From Nereocystis luetkeana (Eukaryota > Sar > Phaeophyceae > Laminariales > Laminariaceae): 64,000 bases of DNA. The stretch covers positions 6,565,046 to 6,629,045 of the forward strand of contig JARUPZ010000016.1 of NCBI GenBank assembly GCA_031213475.1, in the 5' to 3' direction. Within the stretch, counting starts at the first letter, position 1; each line of letters starts with the position of its first letter. Shown piece after piece: positions 37,301 to 46,426 of the stretch. The notes under the pieces were generated by a model, which had not been told where the DNA came from, ran no database searches, and worked only from the letters and a program-made list of their open reading frames with translations. A program made the position numbers and the translations under genes.

Positions 37301-38359
37301 GAATGTGAAACATACATGGAGAAACGGGATGTGTTAGAGGATAAGATGAGGAAAATAAACGAATGTGACATGGAGGAGTTTGACACACTAGATGGCAGGG
37401 AGAAAACGATCGCTATTCTATGAGAATAGACGGCGGGCACAGGCGGCCAAACGGGAATGAGATAAGACTAGGGAAACGTGTCTGTGTGTCGTGTGGAAAC
37501 AACGTACCGAGGACCCAAATGTTGGAGGTGTCTACATTAGGAATGGGAACGGCGCTCCGTCTCGGAGGGGATGCGTGGTCAATGGTCGAAATACTAAAGC
37601 AAAGTAACAGGCAAACGAGTACGCCCCCCCCCCCCCGCCCCCCCCCCCCCCCCCCCCCCCCCGCCCCCACTCTCTCCCTCGCCCAACCTCCCCACCCCCC
37701 CCGCCCCCTTCAATGCACAGAACTTCATCGAATCTGAGTGCTACTTCCCTCTTCCCGTAAGTCGAGACGAGAAGCTCCTCTCGGACGGCGAGCTTACCGG
37801 AAGCATGCACGGGCTTGTGCCGAAGGGTGAACGAGCGGCCGCGGAAGGCGTTTTCTTCCAGGAGAGCCTTAAGAAGCAAGACTGGGCCGCTGCTACAGCT
37901 ATTTTTCCACCGGTACTCCTAGCTGCCGCTGTCGGCCCTATTGGCGGGGGTGGGGGGAAGGATCGTGGGGCGAGTGGAGATGGCTCGCCAAGGTCGAGCA
38001 TCTCGGAGGAGAGACTTGGTCGAGCTTCCAGCAGCAGTAGCAGCAGCAGCGGCAGGGGTGGTGGTGGTGGTGGTGGTGGTGGTGGTCACCGCGAGGTTAG
38101 CAAAGATTGGGGAGAGGGCGTGGTGGTTGGAGCCTTGGGTAGCGTGCTGATCAGCGTGTTAGCTATTGGGGCGGTGATGGGCGCGCGAACTGCTGCGCGG
38201 TGGGGCGTGCGGGGCGGCGTTGGTGTTGGTGTTGGTGGTGGTGGTGGTGGTGGTGGTGGCTGTGGTAGTGGTAGTGGGAGGTACGAGGACATCTCGGATG
38301 CCTGCGATTGCGACCGCGTTGCCTTGAGCGCCGCCTCGGAGACTAAAACCGTCTACTAG
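24428..38359 (+). CDS. CTSZ: Cathepsin Z/X-like cysteine protease with C-terminal transmembrane anchor
   Basis: Family knowledge: cathepsin Z (X) is a lysosomal papain-family (C1A) carboxypeptidase marked by a HIP-containing mini-loop before the catalytic Cys. Seen here: nine plus-strand exons in consistent phase. They encode LPETFDWSNVDG, the HIP loop and active site (NQHIPQ-YCGSCYAHA, where Tyr replaces the usual Trp after Cys), GNGCMGGN, GLPDETCNSY, MMSEIFTRGPIGC, the catalytic His (VNHDIE), ITGWG and the Asn (ARNSWGSFWGEQGF), and a FIESECYF end. The last exon runs about 200 residues past the protease domain with a Ser/Gly-rich linker, one hydrophobic helix and a tail ending in KTVY. Inference: the enzyme is membrane-anchored in a lysosome, vacuole or secretory route. 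The signal peptide and most of the propeptide were not found. The identification is firm. Confidence 0.9.
24655..24870 (+). repeat. GGGTC repeat and GACCC array
   Basis: GGTCACGGGTCGTGACC, then CACGGGCCGGATCGGGTCG and an array of about ten GACCC/GACTC units, ending in C-rich DNA at the SINE start. Confidence 0.82.
24880..25383 (+). mobile_element. SINE-like element, full length
   Basis: Begins TTGGGTTGGCGTCGGTTGG and contains all family blocks to the C-rich tail; in the intron after cathepsin exon A. Confidence 0.82.
25386..25655 (+). mobile_element. SINE-like element, 3' half, tandem to the previous copy
   Basis: Begins at CCTACACCGGAAATTAAATC and repeats the second half of the preceding copy with a few substitutions. 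Confidence 0.8.
25660..25790 (+). mobile_element. LINE 3' end fragment, C-rich tail
   Basis: ATCAAATGACTAAGGCAAGC then AACAAATGAATACGCC and about 80 bases of C-rich sequence, in sense upstream of cathepsin exon B. Confidence 0.75.
25931..25973 (+). CDS. Cathepsin exon B, HIP loop, 43 nt
   Basis: It encodes RNYLLPNWNQHIPQ plus one base, the same length as VNYASITRNQHIPQ in human CTSZ. The acceptor is CACGGCTAG and the donor is T before GTGTGT (phase 1). T plus AC of exon C gives Tyr, as in QYCGSC. Confidence 0.88.
26372..26705. repeat. 21-bp minisatellite, about 16 units
   Basis: Unit AATAAGGCATGCCTGATGCCC and variants. Because 21 is a multiple of three, several minus frames stay open as seven-residue repeats (ACLIGCQ-like). 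Lies in the cathepsin intron between exons B and C; I see no sign that it is translated. Confidence 0.9.
26811..26893. mobile_element. MITE family 2, partial
   Basis: Left end lost, right end CCCGAAACGGGACTGCAG ... GAAAGGGTAA. Confidence 0.72.
26922..27014. mobile_element. MITE family 2
   Basis: TTTTCAGACTGCAGTCCTG to CGGGACTGCAGTTTTTCCC. Confidence 0.75.
27305..27350 (+). repeat. GTGC microsatellite
   Basis: Eleven GTGC units directly before the acceptor of cathepsin exon C. Confidence 0.88.
27359..27476 (+). CDS. Cathepsin exon C, catalytic cysteine
   Basis: It encodes CGSCYAHAALSVAQDRIKIA, then the segment ending QSFLNC, with the active-site Cys at the fourth residue. The acceptor GCTGGTAG follows a GTGC simple repeat. 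It ends GG before GTGAGC (phase 2). Confidence 0.92.
27570..28340 (+). mobile_element. SINE-like element carrying a nested insertion
   Basis: Full-length copy, split at AAATCAACTC by a 238-bp TIR element (27857-28094), resuming at GTCATCCATATTCAAG and ending GATAATGAGCACACC plus poly(C), about 100 nt before cathepsin exon D. Confidence 0.82.
27857..28094. mobile_element. Small TIR element nested in a SINE
   Basis: Perfect 16-bp inverted ends GTTCTACGATAGAGGT / ACCTCTATCGTAGAAC enclose 206 bp with GGAGCTCCATACCTC and CCCATGGCCCGAG. Diverged relatives are at 5660-5885 (plus) and 640-880 (minus). Confidence 0.82.
28428..28497 (+). CDS. Cathepsin exon D
   Basis: It encodes EAHGFGNGCMGGNAPDVYNF and MHE, matching the CEGGN...YAH segment of cathepsin Z with a few extra residues before the Cys. 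The acceptor is CCGGCAG, one leftover base; the donor is GTAGGT, phase 0. A sense SINE poly(C) tail ends about 100 nt upstream. Confidence 0.87.
28588..28940 (+). repeat. CCCT tetranucleotide microsatellite
   Basis: About 85 units of CCCT with TCTC interruptions, beginning 90 nt after the donor of cathepsin exon D. Confidence 0.94.
28990..29165 (+). repeat. Dispersed repeat, related to 340-570
   Basis: AACACCGGCAATATTATATC, CCGGCACTATCTACTCCGC. Confidence 0.6.
29355..29459. mobile_element. MITE family 1
   Basis: Left TCACGGGGGCCATAG, right GGTCCCCCGTAA, TA flanks. Confidence 0.82.
29816..29922. mobile_element. MITE family 1
   Basis: Left TTACGGGGAGCCATAG, right GATCCCCCGTAA; the central part carries a TA-dinucleotide run. 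Confidence 0.8.
30118..30645 (+). mobile_element. SINE-like element, full length
   Basis: TTGGGTTGGCGTCGGTTGGC to a doubled GAGTACA end, upstream of cathepsin exon E in sense. Confidence 0.82.
30782..30874 (+). CDS. Cathepsin exon E
   Basis: Thirty-one codons: VGLPDETCNSYVAKSSDTCD, then AEAMCMNCMVQ. GLPDETCN matches GIPDETCN of human CTSZ, and the cysteines are typical of the Z/X branch. The acceptor is CGACACAG and the donor GTGAGG followed by a G-run; both are phase 0. Confidence 0.9.
31140..31395 (+). repeat. CTA trinucleotide microsatellite
   Basis: About 80 units of CTA/ACC-type triplets just before cathepsin exon F. Confidence 0.92.
31487..31625 (+). CDS. Cathepsin exon F
   Basis: It encodes GDGSHECWPI, YYVEEWGRLTGGEAAM and MMSEIFTRGPIGC. 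The last part matches MMAEIYANGPISCG of human CTSZ. The acceptor is CGGCTCAG, phase 0; it ends with one base before GTACGT. The upstream intron carries a CTA microsatellite. Confidence 0.9.
32095..32160 (+). mobile_element. SINE-like element, 3' end
   Basis: GGCCATGCATGATATCGAG, TACAC and a C-rich tail, upstream of cathepsin exon G in sense. Confidence 0.72.
32211..32308 (+). CDS. Cathepsin exon G, catalytic histidine
   Basis: It encodes VLSDEGFDFGFDGG, then VHTLKAVGNVTDVNHDIE. The His in VNHDIE aligns with the catalytic His of C1 proteases. The acceptor is CATCTAG, CG completing Ala with exon F; the donor is GTGAGG, phase 0. A sense SINE tail lies about 60-85 nt upstream. Confidence 0.88.
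32550..33340. mobile_element. Foldback-type element with long TIRs and telomere-like core
   Basis: The ends are inverted copies: CTCAGAACTGGCGTTTTTTG on the left and the complement of CCCAGTTCTGG on the right. GAGGAGTCTA with GGGAGCAT also pairs across the element, and so does CTGGGAGAA. The arms are about 200-230 bp. The core (32800-32990) contains GGGTTAGGGTTAGGGTTAG. Core-only relatives are at 17757-18080 and 38798-39125. Confidence 0.75.
33590..33835. repeat. AGATCATCTAGA low-complexity tract
   Basis: Irregular repeats of GATCATCTAGAT and its complement over about 240 bp. Confidence 0.75.
34235..34348. mobile_element. MITE family 1, diverged
   Basis: Left TTACGGGGGGCCACA, right GCGGCCCTCCGTA. 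Confidence 0.75.
34640..34685 (-). mobile_element. SINE-like element, 5' end fragment
   Basis: The minus strand reads GGTTAGCGTCGGTTGGCAAC then GACACTG, the family 5' end. Confidence 0.65.
35909..36022 (+). CDS. Cathepsin exon H, catalytic asparagine
   Basis: Thirty-eight codons: ITGWGVTRDGLKFWQARNSW, then GSFWGEQGFFKIERGTNL. ARNSWG holds the catalytic Asn. The acceptor is GAAAATAG and the donor GTAGGT followed by a G-run; both ends are phase 0. Confidence 0.92.
36425..36555 (+). repeat. Repeat shared with 62665-62825
   Basis: ATCAGCAGTATTCCTC, ACGCTTCTCTGCCGGC and CATTCCCCACATC are conserved in both copies. Confidence 0.7.
36675..37660 (+). mobile_element. LINE 3' copy interrupted by a MITE
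   Basis: It encodes the LINE C-terminus: RDVRKLK, VDRAVWEKVTKGRVGIRWD, a block with LLPLRDFWEVQGRSSRK, and after the MITE at 37025-37129 a zinc-knuckle-like CPCGNAIE with MRKINECDMEEFDTLDGRE. It ends with GGATGCGTGGTCAATGG, AACGAGTACG and a long C-run that leads into cathepsin exon I. Confidence 0.82.
37025..37129. mobile_element. MITE family 1, inside a LINE
   Basis: Left TTAGGGGGGCCATAG, right GGTCCCCCGTAA, TA flanks; LINE coding similarity resumes on both sides. Confidence 0.85.
37721..38359 (+). CDS. Cathepsin exon I, domain end plus transmembrane extension
   Basis: The exon starts after AATGCACAG with NFIESECYFPLP, the end of the protease domain, and stays open to TAG at 38357-38359. 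The extension has LVPKGERAAAEG, an Ala-rich part, an eight-serine run and a ten-glycine run encoded by GGT repeats, a hydrophobic segment VVVGALGSVLISVLAIGAVM followed by Arg residues, a second Gly-rich stretch and the tail YEDISDACDCD...KTVY. A donor-like GTAAGT right after PLP (37756) could allow a shorter form without the anchor. The upstream C-run is the tail of a sense LINE copy. Confidence 0.82.
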   Translation, partial: NFIESECYFPLPVSRDEKLLSDGELTGSMHGLVPKGERAAAEGVFFQESLKKQDWAAATAIFPPVLLAAAVGPIGGGGGKDRGASGDGSPRSSISEERLGRASSSSSSSSGRGGGGGGGGGGHREVSKDWGEGVVVGALGSVLISVLAIGAVMGARTAARWGVRGGVGVGVGGGGGGGGGCGSGSGRYEDISDACDCDRVALSAASETKTVY

Positions 38360-38607
38360 CGCGTACGTAGCTTTTTCCTCTCTTGTCGGAGACCTAAACC
38401 GTTATACTAGCACGTAGGTAGCTTTTCCTCTCTTCTTCTTGTTTCGCGAAGGCTGTACACCCTACAATACCTCTTACGGATGTGCACTGTGCGAGAGAGA
38501 CATCGGTCACAGAGAACGAGGGCACATGCCTGGAGACGTACTGTAGTAAGTTCACGAGATATAGTTTTGTTTTTGGTCCTCATGACTAAATATGATATCG
38601 CTAACAG

Positions 38608-38712
38608 GAGACCGCGGGGTTAACTCCTCGACTGACCGCCCCTGCACCAAAACCGGCACAATAAGGCCACAAAAAAAAGACCTCGACGCACCCTAACTGA
38701 TCGGTCTCTCTT
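38608..38712. mobile_element. MITE family 4
   Basis: Ends CAGGAGACCGCGG and CGGTCTCTC; inner CGACTGACCGCCCC and CACCAAAACC are shared with 42471-42573. Confidence 0.6.
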
Positions 38713-38797
38713 TCAAGTACCAGTATGTTTTCCCCGCGATACCCCCCCCTCCTCCCCCGTCAGATTTGAGCAACACCGGACACACAGATGAGATCAG

Positions 38798-39125
38798 AGG
38801 ACCTTTAACAATCTGGCAGAAGGGATCTTTAGGTCGGTAGGCTGTTCAGGCGTTTTGGTTCATGTTGGGATCAAGGTACGGGCGAAGACCCAACCCAACC
38901 CCTCACTCTATCCCTAACCCTAACCCTGACCCTAACCCTGACCCCAAACCGCAGCCAAAACGGGACAAAAATCGCTATAAACGCGGCTGCGCCGCGTTTG
39001 CATCGAATCAGGAAATTTCTCAGTTGCGGACGACGATTCCGAAGTGCAGACCACGCGACCCATTTTCCTAGTTAAAAACATCCCTAAAGATCCCATCTCC
39101 CAGATTGCTAAACCTACTCTGAGAT
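38798..39125 (+). repeat. Core copy of the foldback element
   Basis: Shares all blocks of 17757-18080, including CGGCTGCGCCGCG and CCCTAACCCTAACCCTGACC. Confidence 0.78.
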
Positions 39126-40255
39126 AATATGCCCTTTAGACGATCTAAATATTCAGGGGGGAAAAATATTGTCCTCGTGTCTATGATCTGCGAAATATCT
39201 GGGATATGTCTGTGTGTGACACAGCTCTTTTCGCGCATATGATCTCCGGATGGGATCTGCAAGATTTTAAGGCTCTCGTTCCGCAAATATCTCACGACTG
39301 GCTAAATAAAAGCAACGAGCTCATTTGGCCCAACGTGATAAAAAAAGTGCTGGAGGTGATTTCCTGCCACGGAGAGGCCCCCTGGAGGCAGGAAACTGCT
39401 CCACAGTACGTAGTGGATTAAACTTTGAATAAATCTGGGAAGGGAACATCCAGTTTCCTACTTTTCCCAAAGGCAAAAAAAAACTCGCGTAAATGTGCTA
39501 CGTATACGGAACTTTTTCGACTGACGCCAAATCCTACTGCACAAGAGCTTCGGCCTAAAATGACTGTAAATCGAATCCAGGGTCGTTTTTTTCTGGCACC
39601 CCGCGCTAAATGTGATAATTGCTCATAATAGGAGGTAAGACCACGAAAAAAGCGTACGTACGTAGCCAGACTGTGTGACGGCAACATCAACAACGAAAAC
39701 GAATAGCGCCACTAGCGTGGCGCCAGCTACTGCGTGTGACTGTATGTTGTGTAGATAGAGCCAGTTGTGGGGGGGGGGGTGTGGGGCCACAGTCGAGTTC
39801 CTCTTGTTGGTGTCTCTACGAAACAAAGCGTCGTATATGTCAGTATACAGTACCGGCCCTCTCGTGAGAAAGTAGCTCAATAGAAAGTCAGCCTTGAATT
39901 TTTTGAAACAAATTGAGAAAGCTCTCAGCCTACAGTAGTCACTGCCTACGTTTTCAGAAAGTTGACCCCTTCCCGTGGCTGGCCTGGGCCCGAGACACCG
40001 ATGGCACCATTGCTGCCAGATGGTTTGACAGCAGCAGAGTTTTTTACAGTAGCAGCAGTACAATAGTACGTTTTCTATACAGCGGTACATTTTTTTTTCA
40101 AAACATATATTCCCACATCTGTTTTTTAAGTTTTCCCCTTCTTTTTCCGCAATACAAATCATCCCCGACCGCCCCCGGAAAAACAAAATGGGGCCTCGGG
40201 GGAAAAGGCGGGCAGGTGACTCCCTGCTGTATGGTATTAGCCACTGTTCTTTGTC
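39126..40255. other. Stretch without recognised genes
   Basis: Short frames at 39206-39421 and 39425-39628 show no family; the long minus frame across 39623-40684 lies opposite the hypothetical ORF and is not supported. Confidence 0.45.
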
Positions 40256-40681
40256 GTGGACGCTGCGGCCGTTCTCTCCGTTAAGACCCGGCTGGCTAGC
40301 CTGAAGCACACTGGTGCATTGACCACTGACCAGTTTCAGCTCCTGAAGGCACAAGCCGAGGAGGGTTTGGTCACAGATCAAGTCTTCGAGAATCTCAACC
40401 AGGCCTGGAAACTGCGGTGTGGTGGCTCGGTTGGCGAGGACGAGTACGAGGAGGACCTGCGGATGATTCTCAAGGAGATGCAGCCAGGAGGGAGTGTCTC
40501 GGAAACAGCAGAACCCGTGGTCGGGTCGCAGGGGCGCCTCGTCCCTCTTGCAGCTCTCCCTCCTCCGGCGTCGAGGGGCGGGAAGGAGAACGCCAGGGCC
40601 CTGGCAAAATCTTCTGCTCCAGGATATCAGCACATTATGAACGCCTTCATCAAAGGCTCGGGGCAGCCGGTGCGTTCGTAG
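40256..40681 (+). CDS. Hypothetical acidic protein, 141 codons
   Basis: The open frame MDAAAVLSVKTRLASLKHTG continues through a charged region (EDEYEEDLRMILKEMQ) to a stop after GQPVRS. Low repeat content and amphipathic helices make it look like real or recently real coding sequence. A donor-like GTGCGT follows CAGCCG (40669), so it may be an exon. I do not recognise the family. It is followed by a decayed conserved fragment, so the whole may be a captured or mobile gene. Confidence 0.35.
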   Translation: MDAAAVLSVKTRLASLKHTGALTTDQFQLLKAQAEEGLVTDQVFENLNQAWKLRCGGSVGEDEYEEDLRMILKEMQPGGSVSETAEPVVGSQGRLVPLAALPPPASRGGKENARALAKSSAPGYQHIMNAFIKGSGQPVRS

Positions 40682-40763
40682 CACTATAGCTGTACAGTTT
40701 TACTACTGTGCACTACCGCGGTATCAGAGGTTCAGCTATTGCTGCCGACTAACTTCGAAGGTA

Positions 40764-41330
40764 TGGGGAGGGGGGGACATCTCATTCCTGGGCGCGGAGA
40801 GCACGCCGGAGCCGTTTGAGGATGTGCTGCCGGCCTCCCCTGCTCCTGCCGCCGAGGAACACCCGCCAGGCTCGAGCGACGAGGACGATAACTTGAACGA
40901 GGAAGGAAGGGGGCGGGAGCCGCAGTGGCGCGAACGACGAACTTACAACCAACGCCGGACGTCGACGATGACCTCGCCGAAGGCGAGGAGTCCCTTCCCC
41001 TCGAAACTCCTACGGGGTACGCGTACGCCCTGGTTAGCTCAGCACCTACCGCACTCACCGCGGCACTCGTGAAGCGGCCGATAGTGCTGCGGTTGGGTAT
41101 CGGGTGGCTCAACGGGACTATCACGCGGCAGCCTCAAGCGCGCACCCGCCACCTCTACGACTACAGAGTGCTTCTCGGCCGCGACGGCAGCACACACACA
41201 GTGTGAAGCTGCCGCTGGCCTAGCACTCGGTGGACGACTCGTCGGGGGAGGGATATTGGGCGCTGCTAGAGGACCTTGCTCACGGCGTTGAGTCTGACAA
41301 AGAGAGCCAGGAGGACGCGGGGGGGGGATT
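40764..41330 (+). pseudogene. Decayed coding fragment with frame changes
   Basis: Three pieces in different frames read like one protein: FLGAESTPEPFEDVLPASPA with an acidic stretch; EGEESLPLETPTGYAYALVS to GWLNGTITR and LYDYRVLLGRDG; and, past a stop, HSVDDSSGEGYWALLEDL. The G-W-x-x-G-T-I and D-Y-R-V-L pattern resembles a small beta-barrel (Tudor or chromo-like) module; this is inference from pattern only. The frame changes and stops indicate a pseudogene or unrecognised introns. Confidence 0.35.
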
Positions 41331-41909
41331 ACGAGGAGGAGGATGAGGAAGAAGGCGAAGAACCAGGAAGAGGACGATAAGGAAGATGGAGTCGACGACG
41401 CTGAACCCGTCGAGAGAGCGAAAGGAAAATCCCGGGGCAAGCTCAAGCGTGTCGCCTTGGGTAGGGGGGGGTGGCGTCGACCGCACGATCTAGTGGCAGG
41501 ACTTGCATGCCAAACGTGCGCCTAACGGACCAGTAGACCTTTGCCGTAAAATAGCTCGGGGAGAGGGTTTGCCGGATTTATTTTGTGTGGCCCCCAACCG
41601 GACTACCATTCGGTAGCGAGGGCATATGGCCTGGCCTAGTTTGTCGCCGTGGAGGCGGGCGATGATGCTGTACTCAAATACATGGAATAAAAAAAACGAC
41701 AATCATGCGCGCGGAAAGATGCTTGCACACTACTAGGGAAAACGCATTTTCGGGGGCCGGAATAAGAAAATGCGACATAAGAAAGTGCGCTTTCGCTTGC
41801 GCCCAGAATTAGAAAGGCAGCCTAAGCCCGATTTCTGGTTTCTTGTGAGAGGGCCGGTACTGTAGTATGTAAGGACCGTTTGGTATTGAATCTGCAGCAG
41901 TACCAGGTA

Positions 41910-42132
<223 letters not shown>

Positions 42133-42470
42133 GTTCGCACATTAGCTCACTTAACTGAAATCCCGCCTGTGTGGGCACAAAAAAAACAGGCTGTAACAAA
42201 AACGAGATTCGATCGGAGAAAACAAACAAGTACGAAATAGTGCGCACAGCAGTATCATACTCGTACCAGCCCGTGAGGGAAACCGTACTATTAATAACGA
42301 GCTGTGGTTTAACATTCCGTATCACTTGCAACCAAGCAACACCATGAACATATCCTCCCATGGGTATTATATGTTCCCTCGAAAAAAAGAAAAGGAAAAC
42401 GCGAAGAGGGAACAGAAAGAGGAAACAATAAAAGAAGAAAAAAAGGAAACATATCGGTATGATCTAGTAT

Positions 42471-42573
42471 AGGAGACCGCGGCATGACTCGTTGACTGAT
42501 CCTCCCCTACACTAAAACCAGTACTTTAATACCCAAAGAGACATTGGCGCGCTCTAAAAGACCGGTCTCCTAT
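42471..42573. mobile_element. MITE family 4
   Basis: Inverted ends AGGAGACCG / CGGTCTCCT and internal similarity to 38608-38712. Confidence 0.65.
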
Positions 42574-43597
42574 ATATACGTATTTTTAGCGTCTTTGACT
42601 CCTTGAAAACATGTCCATACCACTATCAATAAAAGTACACCAAGTACCAGGTAGTAGATAATCTTAGGTGCAGTGGGTACGGCACGCCCAGCAGTACGCA
42701 CAGCAACAGCTGCACAATACTAGGTACACATGGATACCAGTATCAGATGATGTACGGATGCACGCACGGAGCCGTGGTCGCACCACGATTGGAAACGCAG
42801 GGCTAGCGTCACAGGCGGAGCCTGGCTGTACGGCTACTAATAATCTTGAAGCATACCATATAACTAAAGGGCGCAGCAATTTGGTACGCCGTGGGCGGAT
42901 GATATAGTGGTATTGCGCTTTGCGCTGTCCCGGCCGTTGCTCAATCAGCCAAGGACGCGATAAGGGGTTCGCACGGTGGGTGTGGGGCCTCTTGTGGGCT
43001 TGTCGAGTGTCGAGAAACGACGGTGGGACTACTGCTGTGCGGCGACGATGTCCTATTGGTCAAACCCCACGGGACTGTCCAACTTGAAATAGCGTAGCAG
43101 GTTGGTTCCAAGATTTCGTTTATCCCTGATTTGTCGTGTCCTTGGCAGAACACGTTCATCCACTCCTCCGATACCGATTGAAGAGCAGCTCTCTCCATTG
43201 CCTCCGAAGTGCGAAGACTAGCCCCACCAACCGACCAAGCTTGATAAATTACCCCTCGAGACCAACCCGGGCCGCGTCAACGCCCGCCGGAACGAGACTA
43301 CTGGCCGAAAACAGAAACAACGGCAAGACTCAGCTTCCCTGCAAGAACAAAGCAAAACACCGGGCCATCCTGAGACCTAAACGCGCGCCGCAAGCAGCCA
43401 CCGCCTCGCGAGCACAGCAGTGCCTCCGCGCACACGGCCTCCTAAAGTCTCCGGTGAGCCATTTCCCCCAAGTTGTGTCGGTGCATATATCTTGTCTCGT
43501 GCTTTTCCGTGGCTTCGCTGTCGTTTTTCTAACATGAGGAACAGCAGGGGAATCGCCCGCGGTTTCGGGTTTGCGTGTGGGAAGTAACAATTTGGAC

Positions 43598-43661
43598 GTA
43601 AATATAAGAACTGTTTAGTATTATTATAATACTAAAAACATTCCTTATATTTACGTCTAGA
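43598..43661. mobile_element. MITE family 3, short hairpin
   Basis: GACGTAAATATAAGAACTGT pairs with ACATTCCTTATATTTACGTC. Single arms occur near 32405 and 41868. Confidence 0.7.
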
Positions 43662-45055
43662 GGCTTATTTTTCAGCAGTCGTATGAAACGCGTTGTTTGG
43701 GGCCTCCAACAGCGGCATCAGTAGCAGCAGTGCTTACGACTTGGCCCAGGTTCGACAGAGCGGTTGGTTGTTCATACGAGTACTGCTGTAACACTCCTCC
43801 CCCTCCCGTCTCCCATGCGGCCGGGGTTTGGGCTAGGGTTACATAGGTCGAGGGTTCAGGGTGAATCAAGTAGACTCAACATTTTTTATCATGCACGCGG
43901 TGTTGCTTTATGTTTTCGATTTTAGGGGATTTTTCTCCACATGTTTCCGCTCTAAAAACAGTATTGACACTACCGAAGTACGTAAAAATAGTGTCCCGAT
44001 GTTCCTTGTGCCTTTCACCTCTATTTACTACCAGTATTGACCTATTACCTGGTACTATTAATAACTTGTTGGCGGAGTCGGCGTATACCTTACGACAGAC
44101 AGCAGTACAGCTCTATCCGTGTTGTTGCATCGAATCACACCGCCCACAGCCTACCGCGCTCAGGATATTTTCTCACTGTTTGTTCTTCTTGCGCCATTAT
44201 TGTCGCGCACATTTTTTTAATTCTTTATCGACCCAGATAACGGCTACACTCGTAGACTACGGGTGTAGGGGTCGAGCCGAGCGTAGTACGTACCTGGTAC
44301 GTACGTACGTACGTGCGTATATGCATACGTACGTAAGCGTTCTGCCGCACCGCTATTAAACGGGGAAACAGAAGAGCCGCGTGTCGTGTCACAACGTGAA
44401 TGTGAACGCGATCATCGCATCGTGTGTGTGCGTGCTGTGCCTCCAAAAGCGATACCTTTCTGGCAAGTACTTCCTCTCGTATATTCGAATCATGAGTCTA
44501 CCCACGGGTACGAGTATCGCGTATAACCAAACACGCGCGCTGTCTTACTACAGCAGTAGAGTTTATAGTCTACAGCATTTTATACTGGTGTTGTGAGAGG
44601 ACTATACATGCAGGAGATATAAACAGGACGCGTGCATCCCATGCCCCACCGTTAACAGGGCGTGCACATACTTCGCACAAGGTATATCTCTATTAAGATA
44701 ATGTACCCGGTAAACAAGATGATGACCTCCTGCAGCAGCTTCAGGGGGTATATCGTAACTGCAGCAGCAGTAGTAGTTAGTAGCCGTTATGAATATATCC
44801 ATCCCGTTCCGTAATGAAAATTCTCACACCACCCGTAAATTTTCCCGTCCCCCTACATTTTTGCATCCCTTCCCGCCTGGAAAATATTGCCTTCCGTATT
44901 CCATCTCTTCCCATCAATAAATAGTTCCGACCGGGTATTTCCACGCCTCCCCCAACACCTCCCCGTAAAAAAATAAATCCCACCGAACAGTACACGTTCC
45001 ATCCGTTTCGACAGGAAAGACATGTCCCACGGTATGTATCCATCCCATATTTTGC

Positions 45056-45400
45056 CATCCCATCCCATCCCAACCCGTCCCATCCCATCCCATCCAATCG
45101 TACCCCATTCCATCCCTTCTCATCCCATCCAATCCCATCTCATCCATCTCATCTCATCCCATCCCATCCCATCCCATCCCATCCCATCCCATCCCATCCC
45201 ATCCCATCCCATCCCATCCCATCCCATCCCATCCCATCCCATCCCATCCCATCCCATCCCATTACACCCCATCACATCCCATCCCATCCCATCCCATCCA
45301 TATCCCCATCCATATTCATCCCATCCCATACTATCCTATCTCATCCCATCCCACCCCATCCCACTCCATTGCACCCCATCCCATCTTATCTCACCTCACC
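45056..45400 (+). repeat. Pentanucleotide satellite (CCCAT)n
   Basis: About 60 units of CCCAT, degenerate at both ends. Confidence 0.92.
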
Positions 45401-46223
45401 CCGTCCTCCCTTATTTTCCTAATCAAACAAGATCAAGTCTGTCGCATGCCGTTCAGCCCCGTCGCGATCTTTTGTTACTACGTTCTACCGTAGAAACTAC
45501 AGCCGTAATTCGGAAATTTTTGCTATTGAATCGTCCTGATGGTTCAATGCAGCAGCGCCGGGGAAGGCACTACTAGTATTGGTATCGGATGACATATATG
45601 CTAATCACGGCACTATTTAACACCTTGGTAGAAGCTAGCTATGCATATCACAAGGTATCCACAGATAGCGAGGTCGTTGGGTACAAATACGGTCAGGTTT
45701 GGTAGACCGCGACAATGTTGGTTGTGTAGCACTAGACGCGTGCGCGCTGGAGACACTATGGAGTATTGGGATACCGTGAGGGTGCGCCCTAGGCACCAGT
45801 AGTAGCGTTTGGCGAGGGGAAAGCCCCGGAGAGATCACTGCTACAAAGTCGACTAGATTCCACGAACACTCTAAAAACACATATTTTGTTGGCTATATAG
45901 CACTGACTGCTAGACCACTCAGTCAGCGCCGACCGGGTATATATAGCCTATTAATAGTAGGTAATCCCTCCACACACACGCCACGTAAGGTGCTTTGATC
46001 GAAGTATAACTCGCACCTTGCTAAGATTAGTTTCGAGAGGAAATTTCCGATCTCACAGCTGAGAGATATCTTCATCTTGTTTTTTGTTTTTGTTTTTTTT
46101 TTAGCTATCCTGGTATGGTATACAGGCGACACGTGCGACCGAGCTGTAACCCAGCCTAAACCTGTTTTTGTCATCCCACACTGAATCCAAGTCATCCATT
46201 CCCCTTAAACGCGGGTGCGGTCC

Positions 46224-46319
46224 TTAACCCTAGTAGCACCGTAATCCCGATTGTGGTGACGAAGTACTTAGAATTTGAGTGGTTTGTCCCCAGAACGGGA
46301 CTGCAGTCCCAAAAGGGTC
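46224..46319. mobile_element. MITE family 2
   Basis: TTAACCCTAGTAGCACCGTA to GTCCCAAAAGGG; adjoins MITE family 1. Confidence 0.8.
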
Positions 46320-46321
46320 TA

Positions 46322-46426
46322 TTACGGGGGACCATAGTTAACAGGACCTATGGTGTACATAAAAAACTATATGTTTAACCATTTTTACTAACAATATTTG
46401 GTCCTGTTAACTATGGCCCCCCGTAA
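46322..46426. mobile_element. MITE family 1
   Basis: TTACGGGGGACCATAG to CTATGGCCCCCCGTAA, TA flanks; directly abuts a MITE family 2 copy. Confidence 0.84.

Larger units (their letters stand above)
42905..45415 (+). repeat. Segmental duplication, copy 1, ending in a CCCAT satellite
   Basis: Matches 59620-62335 in the same order and orientation: GGTGTGGGGCCTCTTGTG, GGGACTGTCCAACTTGAAAT, a short reading frame with NARRNETTG, CACCGCCCACAGCCTACCGC, GTCGAGCCGAG and CAAAAGCGATACCT. The CCATCCCATCC array at 45056-45400 follows. It carries a MITE family 3 copy not at the same place in copy 2. Confidence 0.78.

Noticed and set aside
39623-40684. 353-codon minus-strand frame
   Set aside because: No family pattern, crosses several unrelated segments and lies opposite a better plus frame.
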